Shown one piece after another: positions 39,799-47,707 of a stretch of DNA of 64,000 bases. Both the position numbers and the translations under genes were made by a program. This DNA is from Nonomuraea muscovyensis (GTDB lineage: Bacteria > Actinomycetota > Actinomycetes > Streptosporangiales > Streptosporangiaceae), in contig NZ_JACHJB010000003.1 of assembly GCF_014207745.1 (NCBI RefSeq), positions 310,001-374,000 of the forward strand, written 5' to 3'. The notes beneath the pieces are model-generated. The model worked only from the letters and a program-made list of their open reading frames with translations. It was not told the origin of the DNA and did no database searches. Every line of letters starts with the position of its first letter. The stretch's first letter is position 1.

Positions 39799-40491
39799 TC
39801 ACACGTGGGCGGGATCGGTGCGGTCGGGCACGAAGCGGTAGCCGACGTTGCGCACCGTGCCGATGAGCGACTCGTACTCGGTGCCCAGTTTGGCCCGTAG
39901 CCGCCGCACGTGCACGTCCACGGTCCGCGTGCCGCCGAAGTAGTCGTAGCCCCAGACCTCCTGCAGCAGCTGGGCCCGGGTGAAGACGCGCCCCGGGTGC
40001 TGCGCGAGGTACTTCAGCAGCTCGAACTCCTTGAACGTCAGGTCGAGCACCCGGCCGCGCAACCGGGCCGTGTAGGTGGCCTCGTCGATCGACAGGTCGC
40101 CGCTGCGGATCTCGTCGGGCACGTCCTCCGCGCCGGACTGCGACATGCGGCCGACGGCGATGCGCAGCCGCGCCTCCACCTCGGCCGGCCCCGCGCTGTC
40201 GAGGAGCACGTCGTCCACGCCCCACTCGGCGGTCATCGCGGCCAGCCCACCCTCGGTGACGATCACCAGCAGCGGACAGTCGATGCCCGTCGTGCGGATC
40301 AGCCGGCACAGGCTCTTGGCGTGCGCCAGCTCCTTGCGGGCGTCGACGAGCACGGCGTCGGCCGGTGGGGTGTCGATGAGAGCGGAGGCCTCCGCCGGGG
40401 AGACGCGGACCGAGTGGAGCAGCAGCCCCAGTGCCGGCAGCACCTCGGAAGATGGCTCGAGGGCATTGGTCAGCAGGAGCAGGTTGCTCAT
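39799..40491 (-). CDS. glnR: GlnR, OmpR-type nitrogen regulator
   Basis: 230 residues. The atypical receiver begins MSNLLLLTNALEPSSEVLPA and has AVLVDARKEL with the conserved Asp, then EGGLAAMTAEWGVDDVLLDS. The winged-helix effector is almost invariant among GlnR proteins (DLTFKEFELLKYLAQHPGRV, FTRAQLLQEVWGYDYFGGTR then TVDVHVRRLRAKLG). The protein is an orphan receiver, phosphorylation-independent in known GlnR proteins. It controls glnA, amtB, nirB and related genes and links to phosphate regulation. Monocistronic here. Confidence 0.93.
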   Translation of the reverse strand: MSNLLLLTNALEPSSEVLPALGLLLHSVRVSPAEASALIDTPPADAVLVDARKELAHAKSLCRLIRTTGIDCPLLVIVTEGGLAAMTAEWGVDDVLLDSAGPAEVEARLRIAVGRMSQSGAEDVPDEIRSGDLSIDEATYTARLRGRVLDLTFKEFELLKYLAQHPGRVFTRAQLLQEVWGYDYFGGTRTVDVHVRRLRAKLGTEYESLIGTVRNVGYRFVPDRTDPAHV

Positions 40492-40665
40492 TCGGCCTCC
40501 TCAAACACGCAAGGACCCGGGGGCTACATCGCCCAGGTCCTGTAGGCGAGGATATATCAAGGGAAAAGCGCGTCCATGGGGCGTCCGGCAGATGAACTGC
40601 AGGTCATCTGCGACAACTGTGTTAACGATGCCGCACAACGGCGTGGGGCCGAGTATGAGGGAGCC

Positions 40666-40917
40666 ATGGCTAGGGGAAAAGTCAGGTATTGGGCCGCGGC
40701 GAAGGCGGCGGCCGGCATGGCGGAGGAATCCTTCGAGGCGGCCACGCTGGGCGAACTCATGACGAAAATCACACGTGATCGCGCCGAACTCGCGCGTGTC
40801 GTGAGCCGTTCGTCGTTTCTCGTGGACGGCACTCCGGTGGGCAGACGGCCCCATGACGAGGTGGTCCTCGGCGACGGTGTGACGGTCGAGATACTGCCGC
40901 CTTTCGCGGGTGGGTGA
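40666..40917 (+). CDS. ThiS/MoaD-family sulfur-carrier-like protein
   Basis: 83 residues from ATG 40666 behind GAGGGAG. Beta-grasp sequence with VRYWAAAKAAAGM, LGELMTKIT, VDGTPVGRRPHDEVVLGDGV then TVEILPPFAGG. The C-terminal Gly-Gly is the adenylation/thiocarboxylation site of MoaD/ThiS proteins. The segment VLxDGDxVxxLPPxAGG matches MoaD. No moaE, thiG or E1-like gene is adjacent, so its sulfur-transfer partner is unknown. Confidence 0.87.
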   Translation: MARGKVRYWAAAKAAAGMAEESFEAATLGELMTKITRDRAELARVVSRSSFLVDGTPVGRRPHDEVVLGDGVTVEILPPFAGG

Positions 40918-40989
40918 TCGACGGCTTCGCCGGGGAATGAGCCGGATCAGCCGATAAGCTCATGAACCCGTCTGAGACCAGGGAGCCCG

Positions 40990-41655
40990 ATGCGCAAGCT
41001 GATCGTTTTCCTGTTCATCCTGGTCGTCCTCCTCGTCGCCGTCGATCGCGTGGCGGTCGCGGGCGTGGAGCGAGATCTGTCCAACAGGATCGCGGCCGCC
41101 GCCGACCTCAGCGGGAAGCCGACCGTGACGATCGAGGGGGTCCCGTTCCTGACCCAGGCCGTGGCGGGGCGCTATCCCGAGGTACGGTTCGACCTGGGCA
41201 CCCTGACCTACGGGGGTGTGCCGGTGCAGGACCTGCGGGGCGTCGCCAACGACGTGACCGCGCCGCTGGCCGACATCATCCAGAACCGGCCCGACATCAG
41301 GGCGGGGCGGCTGACCGTGCGCGGCACCCTGACCCAGGCGACGATCGACAAGTACGCGCCGGACGGCGTGAAGGTCAGTGGCAACGGCAGGCGGCTCGTC
41401 GCGTCGGGCGAGGTCGCGGTGGGGGCCAATCCGGTGAAGTTCAACGCCGAGCTGCGGGTCGACGTCGCCGACGGCGGCATCAGGCTCACGGCGGAGCGGA
41501 TCGAGGGCGTGCCCGACTCGCTCGCGCGCCTGGTGAACTACACCATCCCCTTCAAGGGCGACCTGCCGTTCGACGTCAAGGTGACGGGGGTGAGGAACGT
41601 GGCCGACGGTCTGGAGTTCACGGCCGAAGCGACTGACGTGCCGTTCCGTGGATGA
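40990..41655 (+). CDS. DUF2993 (LmeA-like) membrane-anchored protein
   Basis: 221 residues. N-terminal membrane anchor (RKLIVFLFILVVLLVAVDRV, about 2-21), then a DUF2993 domain with EGVPFLTQAVAGRYPEVRFD, G-x-L-T-Y-G-G-V-P-V-Q-D-L-R and V-N-Y-T-I-P-F-K. DUF2993 proteins (for example LmeA in mycobacteria) bind phosphoinositides or help lipomannan maturation. Start ATG 40990; a sigma-factor start overlaps its 3' end. Confidence 0.88.
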   Translation: MRKLIVFLFILVVLLVAVDRVAVAGVERDLSNRIAAAADLSGKPTVTIEGVPFLTQAVAGRYPEVRFDLGTLTYGGVPVQDLRGVANDVTAPLADIIQNRPDIRAGRLTVRGTLTQATIDKYAPDGVKVSGNGRRLVASGEVAVGANPVKFNAELRVDVADGGIRLTAERIEGVPDSLARLVNYTIPFKGDLPFDVKVTGVRNVADGLEFTAEATDVPFRG

Positions 41656-42205
41656 CGGTGAACCACTGCGCCCAGCCGTACGTGATGAGGGTGTGAGTCC
41701 AGCAGGAACCGCCGACGAGGAGCTCGTGCGGACCCTTTTCGACGAGCACGCCGGGCCACTCTACGGTTACGTGCTGCGGCTGACCGGTGATTCCGGACGG
41801 GCGGAGGATGTGGTGCAGGAGACGCTGCTGCGGGCGTGGCGGCACCCCGAGGCGCTCGCCGACCGCCCCATCCGCGCGTGGTTGTTCACCGTGGCCCGCA
41901 ACCTCGTGGTCGACCAGCACCGCGCGCGCAGGTCGCGCCCACAGGAGACCGGCGACGAGGCGCTGGCCGTCGTCCCCGCCGACGACGAGCTGGAGCGGGC
42001 CGTCGAGTCGTGGGCGGTGGCCGAGGCGCTGGCCGCGCTGCGGCCGGAGCACCGCGAGGTGCTGTTGGAGGTCTACTACCGGGGGCGATCGGTGAAGGAG
42101 GCGGCGGCCACGCTCGGCATTCCGCCCGGCACGGTCAAGTCACGCACCTACTACGCGCTGCGGGCGCTCAAGCTCGCGCTGCAGGAGCGGGGGCTGGCGC
42201 CATGA
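41648..42205 (+). CDS. ECF RNA polymerase sigma factor
   Basis: 185 residues from GTG 41648; GTG 41693 in frame gives a 170-residue form that fits the usual ECF N-terminus better, and neither has a good Shine-Dalgarno. Region 2: LVRTLFDEHAGPLYGYVLRL then DVVQETLLRAWRHP; region 4: LRPEHREVLLEVYYRGRSVK then EAAATLGIPPGTVKSRTYYA. Resembles SigK/SigL-type ECF factors. The following gene overlaps by ATGA and encodes its zinc anti-sigma factor. Confidence 0.93.
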   Translation: MDDGEPLRPAVRDEGVSPAGTADEELVRTLFDEHAGPLYGYVLRLTGDSGRAEDVVQETLLRAWRHPEALADRPIRAWLFTVARNLVVDQHRARRSRPQETGDEALAVVPADDELERAVESWAVAEALAALRPEHREVLLEVYYRGRSVKEAAATLGIPPGTVKSRTYYALRALKLALQERGLAP

Positions 42206-43074
42206 CGACGTGCGAGGAGGTGCGGCTGGCGCTGGGCGCCCACGCGCTGGGCGCGCTCGACCCGGACGAGGCGCTGGAGATCGACCTGCACCTGGCCACG
42301 TGCGAAGCGTGCGGCGCCGAACTGCTGGAGCTGGAGGGGGTCTCGGCGTTCCTCGGCAAGGTGTCCGAGCACGACGTCGCGCTGGTGGCCGGGCCGCCGC
42401 GCCAGGTGCTCGACCGGTTGCTGAGCGAGGCGCGCGCGAAGAAGCGCAGGACGCGCCGCGTCCTGCAGGCCGTGGCCGCCTCGGCGGCGGTGATCGCCCT
42501 CGGCGGCACGGTCTGGACGGCCGTCGGGGGGCAGGCGCGGCAGGAGAGCTCCACGGCCTCCGCTCCCCGATCAGTCGCGTCCAGCGCGCCGCAGGACGCC
42601 CGCACCCGCGCGGACGCCTCGCAGGAGGCCGACACGGGCGGGCCGGAGGAGGCCAACCCGCTCATCGCCTCGGACGCCCCCGACCAGCAGCTCAAGAGCG
42701 AACCCCGGCCGACCCCCAGCAAGTCGCCCGCGCAGCAGAAGGCGGCCGGGCGCACGTTCACGGGCGAGAGCGGCGACGGCCGGACCACGGTGACGGTGCT
42801 GGCCACGGCGCGGGCCGCGTCGGCCGGCGCCGGGACCGAGCTGTCGGTGCGGGTCTCGGGGGTCGCGGCCGGGACGGTGTGCCGGATGGTCGTCGTCGGG
42901 CGGGACGGCGAGCGTGACGTCACCGAGAGCTGGACCATCACGCCCCCGGGCTACGCCGACGCGAAGGGACACGTGCTGGACACGTCGGTGCCTCTGTCCG
43001 CCGTCAGGCACTTCGACGTCGTGGACGACTCCGGCCGGCTGCTCGTCCGCGTCCCGGCGACCGCCCGCGACTGA
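42202..43074 (+). CDS. Membrane anti-sigma factor with zinc-binding domain
   Basis: 290 residues. ZAS/zf-HC2 motif H-x3-C-x2-C in DLHLATCEACG (about 31-40), one transmembrane helix (AVAASAAVIALGGTVWTAVG, about 92-110), a Ser/Pro/Gln-rich linker, and an extracytoplasmic beta domain (RTTVTVLATARAASAGAGTE .. VSGVAAGTVCRM). It holds the upstream sigma factor inactive; the zinc site suggests redox or proteolytic release. ATGA overlap with the sigma gene. Confidence 0.92.
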   Translation: MTTCEEVRLALGAHALGALDPDEALEIDLHLATCEACGAELLELEGVSAFLGKVSEHDVALVAGPPRQVLDRLLSEARAKKRRTRRVLQAVAASAAVIALGGTVWTAVGGQARQESSTASAPRSVASSAPQDARTRADASQEADTGGPEEANPLIASDAPDQQLKSEPRPTPSKSPAQQKAAGRTFTGESGDGRTTVTVLATARAASAGAGTELSVRVSGVAAGTVCRMVVVGRDGERDVTESWTITPPGYADAKGHVLDTSVPLSAVRHFDVVDDSGRLLVRVPATARD

Positions 43075-43141
43075 GGCGCGAGGCGCCTGTCCGGGGAGTC
43101 CCGGGAAGCAATCCGGGACGGCCGTGGTTGCACCTCACGCG

Positions 43142-43657
43142 ATGACAGGCGTGTGGGTGGTGCTGGCGACGCTGGCACTCGGAACGGTGATCGGGGTGGT
43201 ACGGCTGCGCCGCGACGGACGCATGCGCGAGCAGGCGGGTGACCGGATCACCGAGACGGTCCTCGGCGCGCCGCTCGGCGAGCGGGCCACGCTCGTGCAG
43301 TTCTCCACGGCCTTCTGCCAGCCGTGCCGGGCGACCCGGCGCGTCCTGGCCGACGTCAGCGCGCTCGTCCCCGGCGTCGCGCACGTCGAGATCGACGCCG
43401 AGTCGCGGCTGGACCTGGTGCGCGGGCTCGACATCACGCGCACGCCGACCGTCCTCGTCCTCGACGCGGCCGGGAGCGTCGTCAAGCGGGCCTCGGGACA
43501 GCCGCGCAAGGCCGAGGTCCTCACCGCCCTCGCGGCCGCGGTCCCCACCGCCGCCCCTGCCCCCATCTCCCACGACGCGCCGGCGCCACCCGCGCCCGAC
43601 CAGGGGTTGTCTCACGATCCGTCTCATTCACCGTCTCAGCAAGCGGACGAGATGTGA
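43142..43657 (+). CDS. Membrane-anchored thioredoxin-family protein
   Basis: 171 residues from ATG 43142; GTG 43124 in frame is an alternative. N-terminal membrane helix (VWVVLATLALGTVIGVVRLR), thioredoxin fold with F-C59-Q-P-C62 (STAFCQPCRATR), VDITRTP-like cis-Pro (DITRTPTVLVL), and a His/Pro/Ser-rich tail. It lies 67 nt after the zinc anti-sigma gene, so it may be part of a thiol-stress regulon with it. The orientation, with active site after an N-terminal anchor, suggests an extracytoplasmic location. Confidence 0.85.
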   Translation: MTGVWVVLATLALGTVIGVVRLRRDGRMREQAGDRITETVLGAPLGERATLVQFSTAFCQPCRATRRVLADVSALVPGVAHVEIDAESRLDLVRGLDITRTPTVLVLDAAGSVVKRASGQPRKAEVLTALAAAVPTAAPAPISHDAPAPPAPDQGLSHDPSHSPSQQADEM

Positions 43658-43689
43658 CAGATGGCGAGACGGCGAGTAGTGTCATCGCC

Positions 43690-43773
43690 ATGAACCCATC
43701 GACAGAGCTGCTGACGAAGCGGCGCGCGGTTGATTTCTGCCGCGTCGCCACCGCGCTCTGTCGCGCTGCCTGA
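43690..43773 (+). CDS. Cys-codon leader peptide of the sulfur operon
   Basis: A 27-codon ORF: MNPSTELLTKRRAVDFCRVA then TALCRAA-stop. It matches the pattern of short actinobacterial leader peptides (TKRRAVDxCRxATALCR) found before sulfur-assimilation and rhodanese genes. Two Cys codons lie near the end. It precedes the DUF4395/rhodanese/DUF1416 genes by 61 nt. Ribosome stalling on Cys codons under cysteine shortage, leading to attenuation control, is the likely role (inference). Confidence 0.7.
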   Translation: MNPSTELLTKRRAVDFCRVATALCRAA

Positions 43774-43834
43774 GGACGGTCTCGCGCGGACCTTCGATCC
43801 GCCCCAAACCCGACCCTTCAGGAGCATCCCTCAG

Positions 43835-44248
43835 ATGCGTGCCGACCCCAGAGCGCTGCGCTTCGGCGCGGCCGTCACCACCCTGGTCCTGGCCCTCGTC
43901 CTCGTGACGGGCAGCGCGTGGCTGCTGGCCGCCCAGGCCGCGGTGTTCGCGCTCGGGCTGGCCGGCCGCTCGCCGTACGTGATGTTCTTCAAGGCGCTCG
44001 TCAGGAGCGCCCCGAAGGAGACCGAGGACGCCCGCCCGCCGCGCTTCGCGCAGGGAGTGGGGCTCGTCTTCGCGGTCGCGGGTCTGGCCGGACACGTCGC
44101 CGGGATCGCGCCGCTGGCCCTCGTGGCCACGGCCGGGGCACTCCTGGCCGCCTTCCTCAACGCAGCCTTCGGATTCTGCCTCGGCTGCGAAACGTACCTG
44201 CTCCTTCGCCGTCTACTGCCCGCCGCCAAAATGGAGGTTCACCAATGA
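43835..44248 (+). CDS. DUF4395 membrane protein
   Basis: 137 residues. DPRALRFGAAVTTLVLALVL (first helix), a central helix pair with PYVMFFKALVRSAPKETEDA, PPRFAQGVGLVFAVAGL, and FLNAAFGFCLGCETYLLLRR near the C-terminus with a C-x2-C pair (FCLGCE). DUF4395 proteins accompany rhodanese-type sulfurtransferases and may move sulfur or redox equivalents at the membrane. ATG 43835 is preceded by AGGAG at 11 nt. Overlaps the sulfurtransferase start by ATGA. Confidence 0.87.
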   Translation: MRADPRALRFGAAVTTLVLALVLVTGSAWLLAAQAAVFALGLAGRSPYVMFFKALVRSAPKETEDARPPRFAQGVGLVFAVAGLAGHVAGIAPLALVATAGALLAAFLNAAFGFCLGCETYLLLRRLLPAAKMEVHQ

Positions 44249-45084
44249 GCCGCTCCGCCGCCCTGGTGGATGCCGACTGGGTCGAGGCCAACCTCGACAC
44301 CCCCGGTGTCGTTCTCGTCGAGGTCGACGAGGACACCAGCGCCTATGACAAGGGCCACATCCGTGGCGCCGTGAAGATCGACTGGAGGCAGGACCTCCAG
44401 GATCCCGTCCGCCGCGACTTCGTGGACAAGACCGGTTTCGAGACGCTGCTGTCCGAGCGCGGCATCTCCAACGACGACACCGTGGTGCTCTACGGCGGTA
44501 ACAACAACTGGTTCGCCGCCTACGCCTACTGGTACTTCAAGCTCTACGGCCACGACAACGTCAAGTTGCTCGACGGTGGCCGCAAGAAGTGGGAGCTCGA
44601 CTCCCGCGAGCTGGTCAAGGACGTGGCCGAGCGCCCCCGCACCCAGTACGTCGCCCAGGAGCAGGACTCCTCGATCCGCGCCTTCCGCGACGAGGTGGTC
44701 CAGGCCATCGGCAAGCTCAACCTGGTCGACGTGCGCTCGCCCGACGAGTTCACCGGCAAGCTGCTCGCCCCGGCCCACGTCCCGCAGGAGGCGGCCCAGC
44801 GCGGCGGCCACGTCCCCACCGCCCGCAACATCCCGTGGTCCAAGGCGGCCAACGACGACGGCACGTTCAAGACCGACGACGACCTGCGCGCCCTCTACGG
44901 CGCCGCCGGCGTCGACTTCGGCAAGGACACCATCGCCTACTGCCGCATCGGCGAGCGCTCGGCGCACACGTGGTTCGTGCTGCACGAGCTGCTCGAACAG
45001 TCCAACGTGAAGAACTACGACGGTTCGTGGACCGAGTACGGCTCGCTCGTGGGCGTGCCGATCGAGCTGGGAGAGGCCCGCTGA
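44245..45084 (+). CDS. Thiosulfate sulfurtransferase (tandem rhodanese)
   Basis: 279 residues, two rhodanese domains. The N-domain (ADWVEANLDTPGVVLVEVDE, KGHIRGAVKIDWRQDLQDP) lacks Cys. The C-domain has VDVRSPDEFTGKL and active-site loop Y-C233-R-I-G-E-R-S. C-R-I-G-E-R-S is the CysA2/SseA type of actinobacteria. It transfers sulfane sulfur from thiosulfate, probably for cysteine-related sulfur trafficking. Same operon as DUF4395 and DUF1416. Confidence 0.94.
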   Translation: MSRSAALVDADWVEANLDTPGVVLVEVDEDTSAYDKGHIRGAVKIDWRQDLQDPVRRDFVDKTGFETLLSERGISNDDTVVLYGGNNNWFAAYAYWYFKLYGHDNVKLLDGGRKKWELDSRELVKDVAERPRTQYVAQEQDSSIRAFRDEVVQAIGKLNLVDVRSPDEFTGKLLAPAHVPQEAAQRGGHVPTARNIPWSKAANDDGTFKTDDDLRALYGAAGVDFGKDTIAYCRIGERSAHTWFVLHELLEQSNVKNYDGSWTEYGSLVGVPIELGEAR

Positions 45085-45386
45085 TGACGACGACTCAGGG
45101 ATGCGCAGCGCCGGAGCAGACGATCGCGCTGCCCGCCGGGATCGACCTGGCCAACCAGGCGGTCATCCAGGGCGTGGTGACCGGGGCCGACACGGCCTAC
45201 GCGCGCCTGCTCGACCACTCCGGCGAGTTCACCGGCGAGGTCGTGGTGTCCGACGAGGGCATCTTCCGCTTCTTCGCCGCTCCCGGTGACTGGACCGTCC
45301 GCATCATCGCGGGCGGCGGCGTCACCAAGGACGTTCAGGTCGAGGCCAGGCTCGGCGAGGTGGCCCAGCTCGCGGTCGCCGTCTGA
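45084..45386 (+). CDS. DUF1416 protein, SseC-like
   Basis: 100 residues. QGVVTGADTAYARLLDHSGE then FTGEVVVSDEGIFRFFAAPG and DWTVRIIAGG is an Ig-like carboxypeptidase-regulatory fold typical of DUF1416. Its genes are fixed next to tandem rhodaneses in actinobacteria (SseC/CysA2 arrangement). Cys near the N-terminus (QGCAAPE) is conserved in the family. Starts at the A of the upstream TGA (TGATG). Confidence 0.93.
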   Translation: MTTTQGCAAPEQTIALPAGIDLANQAVIQGVVTGADTAYARLLDHSGEFTGEVVVSDEGIFRFFAAPGDWTVRIIAGGGVTKDVQVEARLGEVAQLAVAV

Positions 45387-45410
45387 CGTCATCGCGGCAG
45401 GCAGGCGACA

Positions 45411-45439
45411 GGCTCGCGCCGGAACCGGCGCGGGCCTTT
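45411..45439 (+). terminator. Rho-independent terminator of the sulfur operon
   Basis: ggctcgcgccgg-aa-ccggcgcgggcc followed by ttt: 12-bp stem with one mismatch, 2-nt loop. Confidence 0.85.
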
Positions 45440-45540
45440 CGCGTTCGCGGCGTGCGCCGTTCGCGGCGTGCGCGGCGGTTCCCCGCGTCTCCGGACGGGT
45501 GCGGATGCGGGTGCAACCGGTCTGGCTTCGGTGGTGTTGT

Positions 45541-46107
45541 ATGGATGTGAGTGACATCGCCTGTCTCGATCCGGTGCGCAAGGCGCTGCTCGACGATCTC
45601 GACGAGGGGTTCGCCGAGCTGTACGGCGCGCACCGCGGCGTGGTGTTCTCGACCGCGCTGCGGCTGAGCGGCCGCTGGGCCGATGCCGAGGACCTCACGG
45701 CCGAGACGTTCCTGCGCGCCTACCGGGCCGTGGCCGGCTACGACCACGGCCGCATCGCCGAACTGCGGCCCCGGGCGTGGCTGCTGACGATCCTCATGAA
45801 CATCTGGCGCAACTGCGCCCGCGCCAAGTCCCGCAAGCCGCCGCCCGACCTGCAGGACGAGCCCGTCGACACCGTCGACCCGCGCGAGGGCGTCGAGGAG
45901 GCAGCCGAGCGCCGCGAGACCGGCGACGAACTGGCCGGGCTGCTCGCCCTGCTGCCGGAGGAGCAGCGCGTGGCCGTGGTGCTCCGGCACGTGGTGGACC
46001 TGCCGGTCAGCGAGATCGCCGAGGTGCTGAACATGCCGCAGGGCACGGTCAAGTCGCACGTTTCGCGCGGGCTGAAGCGGCTGCGCGCGCTAGGAGGTGC
46101 CCGATGA
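45541..46107 (+). CDS. ECF RNA polymerase sigma factor linked to DNA repair
   Basis: 188 residues from ATG 45541. Region 2: FAELYGAHRGVVFSTALRLS then GRWADAEDLTAETFLRAYRA; region 4: LLPEEQRVAVVLRHVVDLPV then SEIAEVLNMPQGTVKSHVSR and GLKRLRAL. No Shine-Dalgarno is obvious. The next gene, an alkyltransferase with an Ada-type zinc domain, overlaps it by ATGA. No separate anti-sigma factor is present. The sigma factor may therefore be controlled by, or act on, the repair gene (inference). Confidence 0.92.
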   Translation: MDVSDIACLDPVRKALLDDLDEGFAELYGAHRGVVFSTALRLSGRWADAEDLTAETFLRAYRAVAGYDHGRIAELRPRAWLLTILMNIWRNCARAKSRKPPPDLQDEPVDTVDPREGVEEAAERRETGDELAGLLALLPEEQRVAVVLRHVVDLPVSEIAEVLNMPQGTVKSHVSRGLKRLRALGGAR

Positions 46108-46958
46108 GCCCCGATCCGCTGCTCGCCGGACTCGCCGCGCTGGCCACCGACGCGCCCGACGGGCTGCTCGACCGGATCGCGGCGCGCTGGGTGCGGGCCG
46201 CCGGGCCGCTCGGCGAGGTGCTTGTCGCGTTCACCGACCAGGGCATCGCCTACGTCCGCGAGGACGACGACGCAGGGCCGGATGGGGACCGGGGGATGGA
46301 CGGCGGCGAGCCGGACGTGGCCCGGGGGATCGACGGCGGCGAGCCGGGCGGGCCGCGGGAGGGCGGGGCCGTGAGCCGGAGCTTCGCGGCCGCCTTCAGG
46401 CGGCGTTTCGGCCGCCCGCTGCTGCCCGCCACCCGGCCGCCCGCCGGGCTGCTGCCCGCCCTGCGCACCGGCCGCCTGTCGGGGCTCAGCCTGGACCTGC
46501 GCGGCACGACCGACTTCCAGCGGGAGGTGCTGCTGGCCGTCCGGGGCATCCCGCGCGGCGAGGTCCGGCCGTACGCGTGGGTCGCCGCCCAGGTCGGCCG
46601 GCCCGGCGCGGTGCGCGCGGTGGGATCGGCGCTGGCCGGCAACCCGGTGCCGCTGCTCGTGCCGTGCCATCGGGTGACGCGCTCCGACGGGGTGGCGGGG
46701 GAGTACGTCTTCGGGGCGGCGGCCAAGGAACGGCTGCTGCTGGCCGAGGGCGTGGACCTGGACCGCCTGCGGCGGCTGGCCCGGGAGCGGGTGTTCTATC
46801 TGGCCAGTGACACGACCGGGGTGGTGTGCCTGCCCGCCTGCCACAACGCCCGCCGGATCACGCCGGCGCACCGGCACGGCTTCCGCACCCTCGCCGAGGC
46901 CCGCTCCGCCGGCTACCGCCCCTGCCGCACCTGCCGGCCCACCGGCCTGGCCGCGTAG
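46104..46958 (+). CDS. Methylated-DNA--Cys methyltransferase with C-terminal Ada zinc domain
   Basis: 284 residues. The MGMT domain (about 100-210) has FQREVLLAVRGIPRGEVRPY then AWVAAQVGRPGAVRAVGSAL and active site P-C188-H-R-V; an acidic Gly-rich insert lies at about 55-90. The C-terminus (231-284) is an Ada metal-binding domain: C242-x3-C246 ... C274-x2-C277, with GFRTLAEARSAGYRPCRTCR. Cys spacing (4, 28, 3) is almost that of E. coli Ada (4, 27, 3). Domain order is reversed relative to Ada, and no AraC HTH is present. Coupled to an ECF sigma gene. Confidence 0.9.
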   Translation: MSPDPLLAGLAALATDAPDGLLDRIAARWVRAAGPLGEVLVAFTDQGIAYVREDDDAGPDGDRGMDGGEPDVARGIDGGEPGGPREGGAVSRSFAAAFRRRFGRPLLPATRPPAGLLPALRTGRLSGLSLDLRGTTDFQREVLLAVRGIPRGEVRPYAWVAAQVGRPGAVRAVGSALAGNPVPLLVPCHRVTRSDGVAGEYVFGAAAKERLLLAEGVDLDRLRRLARERVFYLASDTTGVVCLPACHNARRITPAHRHGFRTLAEARSAGYRPCRTCRPTGLAA

Positions 46959-46966
46959 CGGGCGGG

Positions 46967-47515
46967 TCAGCGCAGGGCGGGTCGCCGCAGCAGCAGGCAG
47001 GCGTGGACGTCGTCGGGGCCGAGCGTCCGGTAGCAGTGCGGCACGTCCGCGCCCCACGAAACGTGATCTCCAGGGCCGGCCGTCAGCGGCGCGTCCACCG
47101 GCCCGGCGGTCAGCCTCCCGCTGAAGACCGTGACGTGCTCGCTCGCTCCCTTGTCGTGGCCGGGCGCGGTCCGGCCGGGGCCGGGCGGGACGCGCAGCCG
47201 GTAGAGCTCGTAGGTGACCGTCTCGTCCTCGAACGACTGGAGCAGCACCATCTCCACCGCCGACCCGCGGACGCGGCGCGGCTGCGCAGGCGGGTCGAGG
47301 ACCGCTCCGATGGGCACACCGAGCTGGGCCGTGATGGCCCACAGCGTCTCCAGCGTCGGGTCGCCCGCGCCGGCCTCCACGCCGGACAGCGTGGCCTCCC
47401 CGATGCCGGCCCGCCGGGCGAGCTCGGCCAGTGACACGCCATGAGACTGCCGCAGCCGCCGCAGCCGCTCACCGACCGCGCGAGGGTCGGCGCCGAGTGC
47501 CGGCCGTGGTTCCAT
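46967..47515 (-). CDS. XRE-cupin transcriptional regulator
   Basis: 182 residues from ATG 47515; GTG 47572 in frame is an alternative. HTH_3 (RLRRLRQSHGVSLAELARRA, GIGEATLSGVEAGAGDPTLE, about 16-60) and C-terminal cupin_2 with GHDKGASEHVTVFSGRLTAG and PGDHVSWGADVPHCYRTLG. Such regulators sense a small ligand in the cupin. Its stop is 8 nt from the repair gene's stop, so the two are convergent. Confidence 0.88.
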   Translation of the reverse strand: MEPRPALGADPRAVGERLRRLRQSHGVSLAELARRAGIGEATLSGVEAGAGDPTLETLWAITAQLGVPIGAVLDPPAQPRRVRGSAVEMVLLQSFEDETVTYELYRLRVPPGPGRTAPGHDKGASEHVTVFSGRLTAGPVDAPLTAGPGDHVSWGADVPHCYRTLGPDDVHACLLLRRPALR

Positions 47516-47707
47516 GCCGCCATCGTCGCGCAACCACGGGCCGATGTCGGCCCCAGGTGCGCCCTTTGTCACCGCCAGGAAGGCGTTCCGTGGCCCGCCC
47601 GCACGTTCGCCGGACGGGCCCGCCGCGACCTGTGACGTGCGGCGCGGCGTGAGACGCGCGGACGCCGGGTGCTGCGGCGTTCAGGGCAGACCGCTACCAT
47701 TCACCAA

